From contig OZ007506.1 of the NCBI GenBank assembly GCA_963931865.1, positions 19,379,853 through 19,443,852 of the forward strand: a stretch of DNA of 64,000 bases, read 5' to 3'. Shown piece by piece: positions 34,701 to 47,400 of the stretch. The DNA comes from Axinella damicornis. Its lineage: Eukaryota; Porifera; Demospongiae; Axinellida; Axinellidae. Numbering within the stretch: the first letter of the stretch is position 1; each line of letters starts with the position of its first letter. The notes below the pieces were generated by a model. The model did no database searches. It saw only the letters and a program-made list of their open reading frames with translations, and was not told where the DNA came from. The position numbers were made by a program, and so were the translations under genes.

Positions 34701-37700
34701 CAACTGCAATGTTCATGTTCCGCAAACACAAAGGTTCATGTGCTAAAGTATACCTGTAATTCTCAGCCAAATGCTAAAAGAAGATCAGCCATTTTGTCAC
34801 TGCTGATCATCAGTATCTTACAATCTGGCAAAAAGCTGAGCAGTCAGATAGCATAGGTGGGAAGCTGAACCAGACTGTGACCCGACTGTGTGTGAGGCGT
34901 GAGAGCCTGCATGACCAAGGATGAAATACGGAGTTGAATACTGCAGGAAAATGATAGTCCAATCTGTGAAGCCTGTAGTCTCAGTACCAGATGGATGCCC
35001 TGTACCAAACCCTTCTTACACATGCAAGGTTCTGGAAGTCCAGTACAATGTAAACGCTAGTGCTGGCCTCCGTGGTTTAGTATGTACACTATGGTATACC
35101 AACGCCATTGAACTAAAATAAATTATGAGAGAGTGAATTTGTGAGGAGGGGGGAGGGGGACATTTTTGTCTTCCCATGTGGCCACCATTGCAGGTATAGC
35201 TTCATACCCAGGCCCCGCCCCACTCAAAAAAAGGGCCTGGTATCTACTGTTAGCACATGCATGTAATTATATCGGGCAAGATGATGAAGGGAGAGGGACA
35301 TATGCACGACGTAGCTACGTGCTGATGATATGATGCTCCACCAGAACAAGATCGATCGAGCCAGGATATCACCAGAACTACACGACAAGTAGCGATATAC
35401 TGCCCTGGATTGCTAGCAACTCTTGCATCCATGACAAACATCGTGAGCCGTGCAAATGCCTTACTTTCAGAAATGCAGGCTACGTGTTCTGGCTGGAAAC
35501 ACGTACATGTACAGGAGCAAGAGCGCATGATGACATCACTGTTTTTTCACGGTGGAGGAGGAAGAGCGTGTGACTGGCAAAAATTTGAAACAGGCGGAAT
35601 CTCTGGCATGTACTAAAAATAGAACACGTGAGCTCAACACGTTGGCTTCATCACGGATATCACGCACTGTACTCGTAGTAAAGTTGCTAGCTAGCTGTAA
35701 ATGGAGCGCTCAGCGCTCACCTTGCGAAGTCTGCGTTCTCACAGCCATTATCGACACAAAGCAATTCGTTCTGCGTTCTACCCGAGCCTGAAAGTCGGAC
35801 GGGGAGAAACGGTGGATGATTGTTTGCTCCACGAAGTACTTTGAAGTTGAAAGGGGTGATATTGACCCAGTTCTATCTCTGACTGATAGTCCTCTGGCTC
35901 GAGATCGACTATTTTGCAGCTGTACCGTTTCTCACGCTCTGTTCTGACCCGCAATCTAGATACAACGTGACCGGATGTGCTATTTTTAGTACACGCGAAA
36001 GATTCTGTTTTCACCACGAGAGAATACGAAGTCACACGCTCTTCCTCCTCCGCAACAATGATGTCATCATGCGCTCTTGACAGGAGTACTTAGCCATTGA
36101 AGGTCACAAGAGAGAGCGCTCAATCGTCCAACTCCATCGTTGCTCGGGAAAGTTGTACAGACCATATTGCGATATAGTACACGATTTGGACGTTGTAGTT
36201 GCACAGTAGTCCACGGGAAATTAAACACATGCACAAACAGTGGATACCAGGCCAGTTCTTTATTCGGGCGGGGCCTGGGTATGAGGCTAGAGTCCGTATC
36301 ACCATGCAATCTTCTCTGTACGTGTCTGGCATATCTCGTTCACTGTTATAGTATACCAAGTTGCACTAGGCGTTCGCATGATCTTACTACTTGCAGTGGA
36401 TAACCTTTCAAATATAAAGTCGGACAATGTCATGTGCAGCTCAAACAATATCAATGTGAAAATCAGGTGTCTAAGGATATACTGAGTGACTTCACTCTTC
36501 TTTATCTGTCTTCAGATGGGCTAGTTGCATGTGACTCCCTCACGCTGGTTTTTGGCACAAGACTTTCCAGTTTTAGCTGGTTCCGAAAGCCGTACTTCCA
36601 TTGATGTCACTTCATGTGTCCACCCACAGAGCTACTATGGAATGCAAGGCACTCAGTGTCTGCTGTGGATTCTGTGGAAGTGATTTTCTTCACATGACTT
36701 CCTGGAAGCCACACATACCCGCTATCATAATTCCCTCCCACACTATCCAACATGAATATGACAATCACTCCAGCTCCTGTAACACCTTTGCATAGAGGTA
36801 GCATTAATTCCCATTTTAGCAAACCACATTTCATTCTCAAAACAAGAATGCAGAAGTCCTTTTTATCCTCCAGCTTGCTGCTCTTGAGTTCCTAGCTAAC
36901 TAATTCTGTACGCCTGCCAGTGCATGCCGTCATTGTGTAGCAGTACTCTACACAGGGTAGCCATCACACCATGTGACTGACCACAGCACAATCTCAGACT
37001 ACAGAGCTTATCATAATATTATATGAAGTACACACACATGCACAACACAGAAACAGGCCGATTCTCGTAAGAAACCTTCCGGTTTGTGGTGAAGCTGAGC
37101 TGCAAACAAATGCTGGAAAAGCGTTCCAAGTCTCGGCGTCATAAAGACAGGTATCGTATGATTTAATACGTTCTGCACAATGATCCAGCACCCAATGTAC
37201 ACGACAAGCATGTGTACGTACACAATTTACACAGACTAGCGTGAAGGAAAATACTTCCAAGTCCTTTCAGCCAAGGGCTGGTCTCCCAAGGGGAGGAGGG
37301 GTAAAGAAAGCACTTTACCTGCGAAGCAACAGGTGGGTTTTGAACCTGGGACTTTTGGTCCACAGTTGAATGTTTCAACCACTTGATTGTAAGATAGTCA
37401 CACATAGGGCTTTGGTCAGGCTCATCCCAGTCACCAATGCAGGACACAAGTTAACCATAATTAATGCAAATGAGGTGGAACTTTAGAGAACTTTAGAGCA
37501 GGAAGTTGGAGGAAGTTCATGCATTCGTTGCCATGGTAGCACTTGTTCCAACTGTAGAACTTACCATGGCAACACAACAGGTGACAGGATGATGTCACAT
37601 GATAATTTGATTGTTCCTAAGGCTGCTAGTTCTAATTATCCTCTCTCTTGATCAGTGGATAGCTCTTGAAAATGAAAAACGGAATCCAATATTAAGCTAC

Positions 37701-40700
37701 TGTGCACCATGGAGGACCAGACTGCTAGCTACAGCTGCAGCACACGCCAGCTACAGCTGCAGCACACGCCAGCTACAGTAGCAGCACACGCCAGCTATAC
37801 AGTAGCAGCACACGCCAGCTGCAGTAGCAGCACCCGCCAGCTACAGTAGCAGCACACGCCAGCTGCAGTAGCAGCACACACCAGCTACAGTAGCAGCACC
37901 CGCCAGCTACAGTAGCAGCACACGCCAGCTGCAGTAGCAGCACACGCCAGCTACAGTAGCAGCACCCGCCAGCTACAGTAGCAGCACACGCCAGCTGCAG
38001 TAGCAGCATACGCCAGCTGCAGTAGCAGCACACGCCAGCTACAGTAGCAGCACACGCCAGCTACAGTAGCAGCACCCGCCAGCTGCAGTAGCAGCACACG
38101 CCAGCTGCAGTAGCAGCACACGCCAGCTACAGTAGCAGCATACACCAGCGACCAGCTGCAGCATACGCCAGCTGCAGTAGCAGCATATGTTAGCAGCATG
38201 GAGTATTTTTTAAGGTGATCCTTGGGGTCAATAGGCTACTAGGTTTAATGGCTATGCAGCCACAACACATACTGTGGCAATTCTACTTCATGGTATGTGC
38301 TTACCAAAGGTTTCTCATTAGAGGAGCCTGTGTACTAGCTACCTGCACCAGAGACACCTAATTTGTGCCCTTACATGTTAAGTAGTTCCTATCAACTAGT
38401 AGGCTCACAGGTAACTGGAAACTAATTTCTAAATCCTGCAATAGGTGGGCTTTCACAATAAACGGAGGCGTCTCAAGTGCCCATGCAGTCTGATGTTAAG
38501 GCTCTGTGACGCTTCACCAACAGGAAATTGCTGTTCTAAAAGTCACCAGTTACGTAAGAGACAATGTTACAATATCTATCTACCCCCCCCCCCCCCCCCT
38601 TTATACATCCACCCTGCTGCCCAGAGGGGGAGCACAGAGATTAGGCTGCCATTATCAAAACCGTCTCTGTAATGTACACCTCCATCGTTATCCACAATGG
38701 GGAGCCACAGATAGCAAGGAGTCATTCCAAACTAGGGAACAGGAAAGGCTATAGATGGAGCTGGTAGGTACGGTAGCATTCACCGTTGGATCCCTGCCAT
38801 AGTATAGTGTGTACAGCAGAACCTGGTCATTGTTTATGGCAGCCACCTCGCTGGTCTCTAGTATGATCACTACTGCTGGTCCCAGTTGCATCAGCTCTGT
38901 ACAAAACAACTTGCTAAAGCAGCCACCTGGCCCAAAATACTGGTCCCATGGGTTGACCACCATAGACAGCTTCCACTGTATGACGCACGCAGGAACCCAA
39001 TCAGGCAGAGGTAAATTTGAATATCCAGATGGACTCCAGTTCAAAGGTCACAGCAAGGTACTGCTATCATATCATCACAATGCCCATGAATTACACTGTC
39101 CAAAATGATTAATGGTACAGTACACTGGACAATGGGTATCCATTACACCCTTTCAGGTCATAGTGGAGTATCCCTAGTACCTTTTCACTGGCTTGCCAAT
39201 ATACTGTACAATGGTTGCACTAGGAGTCACAATAGTACAGGAGCCACAATGCTTACGCGCATATCTCACTAAATCTCTCATCGGATAATTTTTTTCACTT
39301 TCTTGTCCGTAGACATAAGAGTCACAATAATACAGGAAGCCACAATGCCACATTTCTAAGAACACTGTTGCAGTGTCTCACTCCACCTTATTTCTTAAAG
39401 TCAGCGACAAGAAACCGGCATTCAATCAAAGGCACACCATACATTAGGAATAGGACGGTGCACGCGTTTCCAATCCAGTCCCTTGTGCTCCACGGTGCAA
39501 TACATAATTATCGAGTGGCACCTTCAAGAAGTGAGTTGGTACACAGAATTCAAAATCTACCCAGGAAGGTCTATAATGGGGGCTATACGGTATAAGTATG
39601 AACGATTGAGGCACTTTGTGCTCTCATAGGCCCACTGTGAAGCATGTAGGGTACCATAAGTTGAGGAAATACGTATGCAACTTACTTCGTCTTCAACGTA
39701 TTTGAGGAGGCTCTGTTGACGCTCCTGGATGATGTCCATCACCTCCCCAAACGTTTTCTGAATCTGGGATTTGGCAGAGCTCGCTGAGGGTCCCAGCTCA
39801 TGGATGATCGTGGATAGGGACCTGTTCGAGCCCGTCAGCCTATCAATGACATCCCGGCTGTACTGGTTCAACTTTTGAGTCTGTGTCCTCAATCGTCTCA
39901 CAGCTTCGTGAAGTGGTTCGAACTGGGGTCCTCGGGAGACCCAGTCTTGGCTCATTTTGCATTCGTCACACGCAAACTGACTCAGGCTTACAGAGTAGAG
40001 TGTTGCGCTGTTGTTGCGGTGCACAGTACAGATGATATGAGCAGGCGGGGGGTTGTCAATCGGAAATCGCCTGTGCCGACGAACCGGTGCAAAGGGACGG
40101 TCGTGTTCACTGCAGTCGCACGTTTCACAGAACACAAACTGTGACCCCGGAGAGCAATCAAGACACACAACCGAGGCCGGTCTTTCGTTGCAAGCATCAC
40201 ATTTAGGTTGCCTTGCTTCTTGGTTCTCAACTGGTTCAACGTAGTCTTTAACTATCTCCATGACGGCATAGTTTGGTGGGAGCTGCGACACGTCCGGACG
40301 CTCAAGATTGTGCCACATGCTGCATACAGGGCACTTGATGCCCCTCGTTGTCATAATCCTGAAGAGACATTTCGTACAGAAGGTGTGGCCGCATCTCAGA
40401 CTTCTTGGGTTGTGGTCAAAGAATTGGCTGTACTGCTCGACACAGATGCTGCACTCTAGAGCAAGGCTTTGCTGACTCTGAAAAGAGGGACATACGCCTG
40501 TCAACATTATCTCCATTTACAGTCAGTAGTGATGGCCACGGCAGTAGCTATGCGAGCCGCTAGCTTAACTGGAACATACACACTGGAAAGACTTTGGGCA
40601 CGGGGCTACTACTTCACTACTAATAAGAGTCCCTACTACAAGCCTCTGCTACCATTTGTATTCCCCTCTTAGGCCAGCATAGGTTGGCTTCCTCAAAAAC

Positions 40701-40903
40701 TATTGTCAGCTCATACTCATGCCCCCCCCCCCCCCCCCCCCCCCCCAACACACACACACACACACACACACATACATACACACTCACATATAAACTAGTT
40801 CAGTATTTAAAAACACAGCCTACTTCTGTTCACTCACCGGTGGCGGTTGCAGCGTTAACGGTGGATGGACCGGGGGGTCCGGTGACGGCGATTGCGTGGT
40901 CAT
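31726..40903 (-). CDS. RING/B-box/coiled-coil protein with FN3, ALK/LTK-type glycine-rich domain and PST repeats (1083 aa), paralog 1
   Basis: Exons 40903-40838 (MTTQSPSPDP...), 40477-39686 and 34119-31726 join at GT-AG sites in phase 0 (3252 nt). Domains: C3HC4 RING 31-74 (CSICVEQ..RCGHTFCTKC..CPVC), B-box-like zinc sites 115-157 and 172-195, coiled coil about 200-345, fibronectin III about 381-488 (ending RFRIRSSNAAGLGMWS), glycine-rich domain about 499-726 with LLIVLCGGM, GGGGGTFIAV, LLIAAGGGGGTRG, GGFGGGGAVGVYGGGGGGGY and NEGHGSVLI, the order found in the ALK/LTK glycine-rich module. The 727-1083 tail is Pro/Ser/Thr-rich with five repeats of about 25-32 aa (IPTTAQTTxQPSFTGAP). There is no signal peptide or membrane helix, so it is probably an intracellular E3 ligase (inference). 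Its function is unknown. Confidence 0.88.
31810..32275 (-). repeat. Coding tandem repeats (five units of about 75-100 bp) in paralog 1
   Basis: On the minus strand the units read PES(I/V)GVQxVIPTTAQTTAQP followed by SFTGAPxHHQ. Each contains the plus-strand words GATGGTTGGG(C/T)AGTTGTTTG and TTTCAGGCTGATGA. Units nearer the C-terminus have lost VQIV and gained PHPHRPP. This is length-variable, probably disordered sequence. Confidence 0.85.
35518..36079. mobile_element. Inverted-repeat element with CAAGAGCGCATGATGACATCA ends and 7-bp duplication
   Basis: The ends CAAGAGCGCATGATGACATC and GATGTCATCATGCGCTCTTG are exact inverted repeats, continuing (with gaps) through GGAGGAGGAAGAGCGTGTGACT. 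ACAGGAG flanks both sides (35511-35517 and 36080-36086). The element is 562 bp and non-coding. It sits in intron 2 of the TRIM-like paralog 1. A 65-bp relative lies at 46271-46335. Confidence 0.85.
37727..38188. repeat. 22-bp minisatellite, about 21 copies
   Basis: The unit is CAGCT(A/G)CAGTAGCAGCACACGC. Variants ACACC and ACCCG alternate in a higher-order pattern. Because 22 is not divisible by 3, all frames cycle, and the Cys/Leu/Ala-rich open frames seen on the minus strand are artefacts. It is located in intron 2 of TRIM-like paralog 1. Confidence 0.9.
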
Positions 40904-41150
40904 CCTTCGCTTTTCCTAGCTCTAAATGTAACTGAACGACAGAAAGAACATTCTAATAGCTGCTCCTTCCCAGCCACTTATATCGCCGAGAACTGAGACC
41001 TCGAGGGCGAGTTAGTTAGAAATTCCTGACAAACCCGACACACTCATGCCTTTCCTCAACTTGTGCGCATGCGTGCTAAACTAGCACGTGTTATCACGTG
41101 ATCACTATTTCGGACTCACGTGCTTATTCAGTATGCAATGCAATAATATT

Positions 41151-41156
41151 TTTATT
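41151..41156 (-). terminator. Possible poly(A) signal for TRIM-like paralog 2
   Basis: AATAAA on the minus strand, about 250 bases past the stop at 41409. Confidence 0.4.
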
Positions 41157-41176
41157 ATGCAATATTATGCGCATTT

Positions 41177-41234
41177 TAGCCTCGTACCCAGGCTAGGCCC
41201 TCACGTTCCGCGTGAGGGCCTGGGTACGAGGCTA
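41177..41234. mobile_element. Hairpin element (TAGCCTCGTACCCAGG ends), 58 bp
   Basis: TAGCCTCGTACCCAGGC and its complement enclose a second stem CCCTCACG/CGTGAGGG. It is an almost perfect palindrome between the two TRIM-like paralogs and belongs to the abundant CTAGCCTCG family. Confidence 0.85.
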
Positions 41235-41408
41235 TATGCATTTACTGTATATGCAGCTCAATTTTCTGTTACATGTTAGCGAACTCATTGCATTTCTGCT
41301 GTCTTGGAAGGTCGTATAATTATGCATGCCTTTCAGCGAAACAATGATTATGTACAGTCCACTATTACCAGTACTGCAAAAGAATTGTGTACAAAAGTTA
41401 TCAAAACT

Positions 41409-44400
41409 CTAGATTTCAGTAATGACACGGACAATTGTCACAGAACCATGGTCTTCGTTGCCCAAACTCCTCTTCTCATCAACCCCCAGGCCTTCCTTCA
41501 CATAGCATCCTCCCCCTCCCCCTCCACGCCCACCACCTCCTCCTGAGTATCCCCCTCCACCACCTCCACCATAATAACCAACAGCTCCTCCTCCACCAAA
41601 TCCACCACTGTCACCGGGCTCGCCACCGTGCAAAAATGACTTTGCTGTACTTGACGCACTATCAAATCCTGCCCCTCCCCACCCCCAGCAAGGCCCAGCA
41701 AACATAGCATCCTTCCCAGCTCCTCCTCCAGCGCCACCTGCTGCCCACTGTGATCCAAGTCCATCTGTTCCTGCGTCTGAGTGGATATTAGCATCCCGGC
41801 CATCGTGATCTTCAGCATCGTATCCCCTTGTCCCTCCTCCTCCCCCAGCTGCAATCAGTAGCTCTTTTCGCTTGTTCAGGGCCACAAAAGTGCCCCCCGC
41901 TCCACCTGAACTGGCGCCAACTTTCCTAGACATTCCTCCACAGAGAACGATCAGTGTGTCATACCTATCAGGAAACGGAAGAGTAAAGATGAAGTGTGTG
42001 CCCCTATTGGCACATATGCTTATAGGCAACCCTCTCAGCAAAAACCAACCATCTTGGTTGTTAAATTATGTGCGTTCAAACTTCAGAATTTGAAAGAGTA
42101 GGGACCCACGGATAGGAAAAAGGAGAGAAAGGAGGGAAGAGGAGGGGGAGGGGATGAAAGAACGCGTAAGCGAAAGCATGAAGGGTATCAACATGACTAT
42201 GAGGTATTGGACATAAGCATCACCTGCCGAGATGAAACTTGGCTTCGATGATTGCTCCCCTTCCTCCCTTGCGGGTATCCCCGTCAGCCGCCTTGGCCCC
42301 CCTCGCTGTGATGCTGTAGTACCCGTCAGAAGGAATTTGGATACTTAGGATCTCACCAGTGTAGCCGATCTCGAGAGGAAAGTCGGGGGTCTGTCCCACC
42401 ACCGCAGAACTCCAAATGCCCCAGCCAGCACTGTTGAGGGAACGGATACGGCAGCAATACTTTTTCCCCGGAATAAGGTTGTCGATTCTTTTATTGGAAA
42501 CGCGCCCCTTAATGCTGATTGAGCGAGGAAAGCTGTGCTTGTACTGGATGTAGGTGTAGCTGGCCATTGTGATTGCATCGACATCCTCCTCTTCCATCAG
42601 CTCCACACGGATCTCATACTCTTGGGTCGGTTGGTCTTTCTTGTCCGAGTGTTCCCACGTCATCATCAAGAGGCCATTATCTGCTATGCACTGCAGTTTC
42701 ACCGGAACCCTCCCTCCCCCAACCATCCCCAAGTTGTCAATTTCCTGCAGAAATGCAGGGTTGATGTTAATGGGGATGCTACCATTTGTTACCGGCCCCT
42801 TGTAGAGAGGGAATTCCACATCTGCAAGCTGTGAACGCATGTTTTCAACGATTCGTTCAGCTTGGTGGAGGTAGCTGTAGTCGGACATCTGCAGTAGCAT
42901 GTTTGCCTGGACGATTGCAGTGTCTGCGGCTCCTTGAGCCACTTCAAGCTTCTCTTGCTGCTCCGTCAGTTTCTTCTTCTGGAACTGGGCCTGAGGCGTA
43001 AGAGGAAAAGATGGACATAAACTCAAACTCTCTCTCTGTTCTCAAACCACAACCGGAAGAGAGCTGGAGAATCTTGTCAACTGTGGGAACGATCCCAGGT
43101 ACACTGTTAGTGACCATAACTCTTAACAGACCTCCTGACTGCCCAATTCACAGCCCACAGTACCACACCCTCCCTCCCTCCCTCCCACCTATCAAGTGCC
43201 ACACCCTCCCTCCCTCCCACCTATCAAGTGCCACTCCCTGCCTCCCTCCCTCCCACCTATCAAGTGCCACAGTCAAAGATACTTCTCAAACAGCTTTGAG
43301 CATTGGGTTTAAATTCCATGCACTCAGGAAGCAAAATTCCTCTGAGGTTATTACCTTGTGCATGCACATGCAGCATGCATCTGTGTCTATCTGTCTGTCT
43401 GTCTGTCTGTCAGCTAAAATATATTGTTCAAGCAGGTTAGCTAAGGTGACCTATCTGCAATTAATAAGGAGGCAGCCGTTGTGGTTCGCTGGCTCCACCC
43501 ATTTTTAACTCATAATTATGTTGAGATCATTTGCCATGCGCCAGGTGCCAAGGCTCAACACGTGGGTGGAGTGTATAAGTACTAGGGACACGCATATTAT
43601 GCGGGAATTTCTTTGGGAATAATAGGCGGAAGTTTTGAAAAAATAATAATGGGCACGTTTCCGCATGATATGACGTCATGGCATCATCACGTGAGCTAGA
43701 TTGCAGCGATCGACGTGACCTCGTGGCTCGCTCGACGATATATCGTGGTAAAGATGGATGCAGATGCCACAGGCACGGCTAGCGCTAGCAGCACAGCTGG
43801 CGCCAGTAGTAGCTATGACTCTGAGAGTGAGTCTTCTACCTGCCCGTCGTGCCCGAGTCTCTTGGAAAAACTGCGAGCTCCACGGCCATCTGACCTAGGG
43901 CGAAAACGGAGAATACACGCGAACCCACCAGTCGGGAAGAAGTGGTCTTTGTATTTTACCGAGTAATAATGACAACTTTTTCGTGGAATAAAATTGGGGA
44001 AAAATAAAAAGAATAATGGGATCACCTTTGGGAATTCGGGAATAGAATAATGGGCAAAGTTTGGAGCATAATTGGCCTGTCCCTAATAAGTACTATACAA
44101 GTGTCTGAAGTATGCAGACTGTGATCCTCTGTCCTATGCCTTTTTCCATATATGGAGAGAAACTAACCTCAAGGTCATGTGGGATGCTGTGGTTACATGG
44201 GGACAATCACAATGGTACTAGTACTGTACAACAGCAAGTCTGACATCATGAAGCCATTTCCGTTCATTGTCAAGAGAAGATTGGAATGCTGATTACCATA
44301 CAGAAGCCAGTCTATGGGTGGTTGCAGTAAGAATAATGAGAAGTGGAAAGCGCTCAGAGTAGTTCAGGGAATAGATTCTGATCTAGGGTATACACAATGC

Positions 44401-47400
44401 ACATTGTGAGTAGTAATGCCAAGCCAAGTCAATCGCAGCCTGCCTGGCAGTGGTGAGCACATTGCTTTTCTGTCACTGTGTTTCATGCAGAGGAGACTGT
44501 TCTCTGTGTGACAGGCCTAAGATCGTTTTTATTGCTATGGGCTGGAGTACAGATCTATCCCATCAGATGTTCACAAGCTCACTGTCTTGCACCTAACACT
44601 AGTTCACCGGACATTCTGAGTGGAGTACATACACCTGTTCCTAAGCATTCACGCATCATGGATGACAAGATTCAACTAGACCATGCCAACTTCTCCAATT
44701 ACAATTTATTTCCTGCCTAGACAAATCAGTTGTGCTTTTACTTCCTGTCTAAGGGCCAAATGCAGCCCTCTCAGTCTGGTTGTGTGTGGTCTGGGGGGGA
44801 GTCTGTAAACACTGGACTGGACTGGACTGGACTGGAATACTGGAATGACCTTTGAACCCCAAAAGTGATGTAATTTCAAGGGAAATTATGCAGAAGTTGA
44901 CGCTATGAACTGTACGGTGGCTATGGACTGTATGGAGGACAATCTGTCTCAATCTGGCGTAGCAGGGTCAGCCCGAGATAATCCCATCACCATAGATGAC
45001 GACTCAGAGTGTGAGTCTCTGGTCAAAAGGGCTGAATACTACCGGTAAGTTGTACTTGAAACTTGACGCTTTTGCTAAAGTAAACTACGACATGTAGTTA
45101 GCTGTGTGGTGATGTAGTCATACGCATACTCAAACATACCCTACAGCATTACAAGTAGGATGACTACATCACCACATAGCTAACTACATGTACTTAGCAA
45201 AAGCGTCAAGTACAACTTACCGGTAGTATTCGGCCCTTTTGCTGATTTTACCGGAGACTCACACTCTGAGTCGTCATCTATGGTGATGGGATTATCTCGG
45301 GCTGACCCTGCTATGCCAGATTGAGGCGGATTGTCCTCCATACAGTCCATAGCCACCGTACAGTTCATAGCATCAACTTCTACCTAATTTCCCTTGAAAT
45401 TACATCATTTTGGGGGGTCAAAGGTCATTCCAGTATTTCAGTCCAGTCCAGTCCAGTCCAGTCCAGTGTTTACAGACTCCCGGTCTGGGGTCAGACTGGG
45501 GAGGGGGGTATGAGCTAGGGGGAGGGAAGGAGGAGGGAGGGAGGGAGGGAGGGAGGGAAGGAGGAGGGAGGGAGGGAGGGAGGGAGGGAGGGAGGGAGGG
45601 AGGGAGGGAGGGAGGGAGGGAGGGAGGGAGGGAGGGAGGGAGGGAGGGAGGGAGGGAGGGAGGGGGAGGGGGAGGGGGAGGGAGGGAGGGGGAGGGGGAG
45701 GGAGGGAGGGGGAGGGGGAGGGAGGGAGGGGGAGGGGGAGGGAGGGAGAGGGAGGGAGAGGGAGGGGGGAGGGAGGGGGAGGGGGAGGGAGGGGGAGGGG
45801 GAGGGGGAGGGAGGGAGGGGGGGAGGGAGGGGGAGGGCGGGGGAGGGAGGGAGGGGGAGGGGGAGGGGGAGGGAGGGAGGGAGGGGGGGGGGATACTTCT
45901 TAAAGAGAATTATCCCCTGCTAAATAAGGTACATTTATCTGCTGATCTGAGCAGACACTCCACCTGCATGGTCTCTCTCACCTCATCCTCCACCTGTGCA
46001 AGGACCTGAGAGAGCCTCTTCTTCAGACACACCTCAAACTGGTTGAACTCGACCCGAACAAAGTCTAACGTCCGAGTCTGGGGGAAGGGAGGAAGGCGTG
46101 GAGATGTAAGGGAGGAGAGGTGGTGGCAAATCCATCTCATGTGTGAAGCTATCTCAGTGTACCGACCTGTGGTCTTATGACGTGCCCCAACTGCATCAAA
46201 ATCATTCATTACACATGGGTTGCTAGTGCATACCTCCATGTGTAAAAGGGAAAGGGCAGTTCATGTATGGCAAGAGCGCATGATGACATCATTGTCATTT
46301 TGGCGGAATGGCAATGATGTCATCATGCACTCTTGTGTATGGTAGAGATCGATTGAGCTACCAACTGTGAATCAGGGCTCTAACAACTGGCTAATTTCCC
46401 TGCGATTGTAATTTGCACAAGTAATCGAGTACTTATTGAGGAACGGCACTATAGTCACCAGTGGCACTCACCTCTACCTGTACACAGCAAAAATCACTTC
46501 ACTGAGTCAGTGACATTACAATATTTCTTGCATGTCTACTAGCCAAGAGAGTCAGCTTTACTCCAAAGCATGATTAGAGTGTTTGAACAAGAAATGTATG
46601 ACAGTAGTCAACTGCCTCAGGCCAATACTCCAAACCCCATCTTTTACTATGTACACCGCTTGTGGACACAGTGTCTAGGGTGGTGATTGAATGAATTGAA
46701 CCCCATGCCACTCACATTACCACAGCCACATACTCTCTACCATGTATGGTTACCATATTGCGTGCCATTTGTAGACTACAGGCTGTGAATGGTTCAACGT
46801 TTGAGTGCATGTTTGGTACACACTCGAAACGTGCGTCCTGCACACAGTGGATGACTCCATGGTAACACCTAGGCTAGGAAACTAAGGGAAGATTAGGTCA
46901 CTGACTTTTTTATACAGCTGTAAAATAGGCTAGAGTGGGTGGTTGATATCGTCAACGGACGTGTGAACATATTTCTATATCACTGAGCAGCTCAAGCATA
47001 GCACAAGGCAGTAACTAGCCTCGTTCCCAGGCCGCGTGGCCTGGGAACGAGGCTAGGCAGTATCATAATGTGCACAACTGATCTTGTGCACCAGACCTTC
47101 ATACAGAAAAGGGTGGCTGGACTAATCAGATACATATGACATCATCTGCATGATCATATATGATGTCATTTGCACAGTGCATTCCACAGGCATAACTAGT
47201 ATAGTGGAAGCTGACCAGATCGTCCTCTTTCATGCGAGGGCCTGGCACGTAAGACTAGCATCAGAGGTACTGCGCTGAGGTTCTACCCACTGACATAGTC
47301 TCGCAAGCAAGCAATAAATACTACAGAGGGGATGGGAATAATACGTCCACTCGGTACACCAGGTTTCCATACCAGCATCCTCTTTCACTAACCACACACG

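Larger units (their letters stand above)
40904..41408. other. Spacer between the two TRIM-like paralogs
   Basis: This holds the presumed promoter of paralog 1, the hairpin at 41177-41234 and the 3' UTR of paralog 2. A CACGTG-type word (AGCACGTGTTATCACGTGATC) occurs at 41083-41103. There is no coding sequence. Confidence 0.5.

Noticed and set aside
37240..37400. Possible tRNA or tRNA-derived SINE (GGGTTTTGAACCTGGGA resembles a B box)
   Set aside because: No matching A box at the right distance and no cloverleaf could be drawn.
37773..38199. Cys/Leu/Ala repeat frames
   Set aside because: The 22-bp minisatellite keeps several frames open; not a protein gene.
45410..46009. 199-codon Gly/Arg/Glu frame
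   Set aside because: Translation of the (GGGA)n tract; the only coding piece overlapping it is exon 46077-45982 on the other strand.
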